NCBI RefSeq assembly: GCF_001427105.1
Contig: NZ_LMGI01000003.1
Location: forward strand, 598,618 to 662,617
DNA: 64,000 nucleotides
Direction of reading: 5' to 3'
Origin: Sphingopyxis sp. Root154
GTDB taxonomy: Bacteria; Pseudomonadota; Alphaproteobacteria; Sphingomonadales; Sphingomonadaceae
A program made the position numbers and the translations under genes. The notes under the pieces were generated by a model. It was not told the origin of the DNA. It worked only from the letters and a program-made list of their open reading frames with translations, and searched no databases. Of the stretch, positions 63,946-64,000 are shown piece by piece (the first letter of the stretch is position 1; each line of letters starts with the position of its first letter).

Positions 63946-64000
63946 TCAGCGCTGCCGAGCCTTCCACGCACGAACCGCCGCCATCGACTTTTCGACATGT
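63946..64000 (-). CDS. C-terminal end of a gene beyond the right edge
   Basis: On the minus strand one frame enters from the right edge and ends ...HVEKSMAAVRAWKARQR at a TGA at 63946-63948, 31 bp from the convergent amidohydrolase stop. The charged ending is protein-like, but 17 codons are too few to assign a function, and other frames are also open to the edge. Confidence 0.3.
   Translation of the reverse strand, partial: HVEKSMAAVRAWKARQR

Overview
This window looks like chromosomal DNA of a sphingomonad alphaproteobacterium, most likely Sphingopyxis or a close relative. Supporting signs are the high GC content, an alphaproteobacterial gene order (lolC-lolD-gpx-dnaE; tpiA-secG-pyrG facing ppiD-trpE; trpGDC-moaC-moeA-lexA; comEC/gltX-gltA), a GTTC-N7-GTTC LexA box, palindromes built on CGTCATTCCCGC-AAAGCGGGAA, and a complete spermidine route. 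The genus is an inference. I see no rRNA, tRNA, CRISPR array, insertion sequence, prophage or integrase: this is core chromosome with small lineage-specific inserts.

Layout. 0-3.1 kb, minus strand: betaine-lipid genes btaA and btaB (the latter cut by the window edge) behind a Pho-box-like site, then a lipoprotein and a PLP ammonia-lyase. 3.2-10.2 kb: polyamine block with carboxyspermidine dehydrogenase, carboxyspermidine decarboxylase and a fold-III ornithine decarboxylase. It is interrupted by an alpha/beta hydrolase, a DUF486 membrane protein and a cyclic-nucleotide-domain flavoprotein, and the decarboxylase has a long structured leader. 10.3-13.8 kb: MFS transporter, class III CoA-transferase and two tandem MAPEG proteins. 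13.8-23.6 kb, minus strand: a tightly overlapping run of ETF-QO, a TPR protein, ispE, an N-formylglutamate amidohydrolase, ilvD, a lipoprotein, the NAD(P)HX repair enzyme and an RNA m5U methyltransferase. 23.7-27.9 kb, plus strand: a uracil-DNA-glycosylase-like protein, a lytic transglycosylase, moaB and a radical SAM protein. 27.9-42 kb: acyl-CoA synthetase, GFA protein, dnaE, gpx, lolD/lolC, a Crp/Fnr regulator, pyrG, secG and tpiA on the minus strand. 40.3-49.8 kb, plus strand: ppiD, trpE, a secreted MetX-like hydrolase with a palindromic repeat, trpG-trpD-trpC-moaC-moeA and SOS-regulated lexA. 49.8-54.8 kb: comEC against gltX and gltA. 54.9-58.4 kb, minus strand: an uncharacterised three-gene group with a histidine kinase that lacks its phospho-acceptor His, a helical protein of unknown function, and a membrane protein resembling a degenerate nucleotidyltransferase/CDP-alcohol phosphotransferase fusion. 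58.6-64 kb: gyrA, a DUF952 protein, a secreted amidohydrolase and the edge of another gene.

How the genes work together. Ornithine decarboxylase makes putrescine; the dehydrogenase joins it to aspartate semialdehyde to give carboxyspermidine, and the decarboxylase yields spermidine without decarboxylated SAM. BtaA and BtaB turn diacylglycerol into a phosphorus-free betaine lipid, which fits a PhoB-type control site. The trp, moa and lexA genes form one chain of stop/start overlaps. The most novel-looking part is the 54.9-58.4 kb group, where two of the three proteins keep a family fold while having lost its diagnostic catalytic residues. The ornithine decarboxylase leader and the TrxR-like flavoprotein without a CxxC centre are the next best targets.
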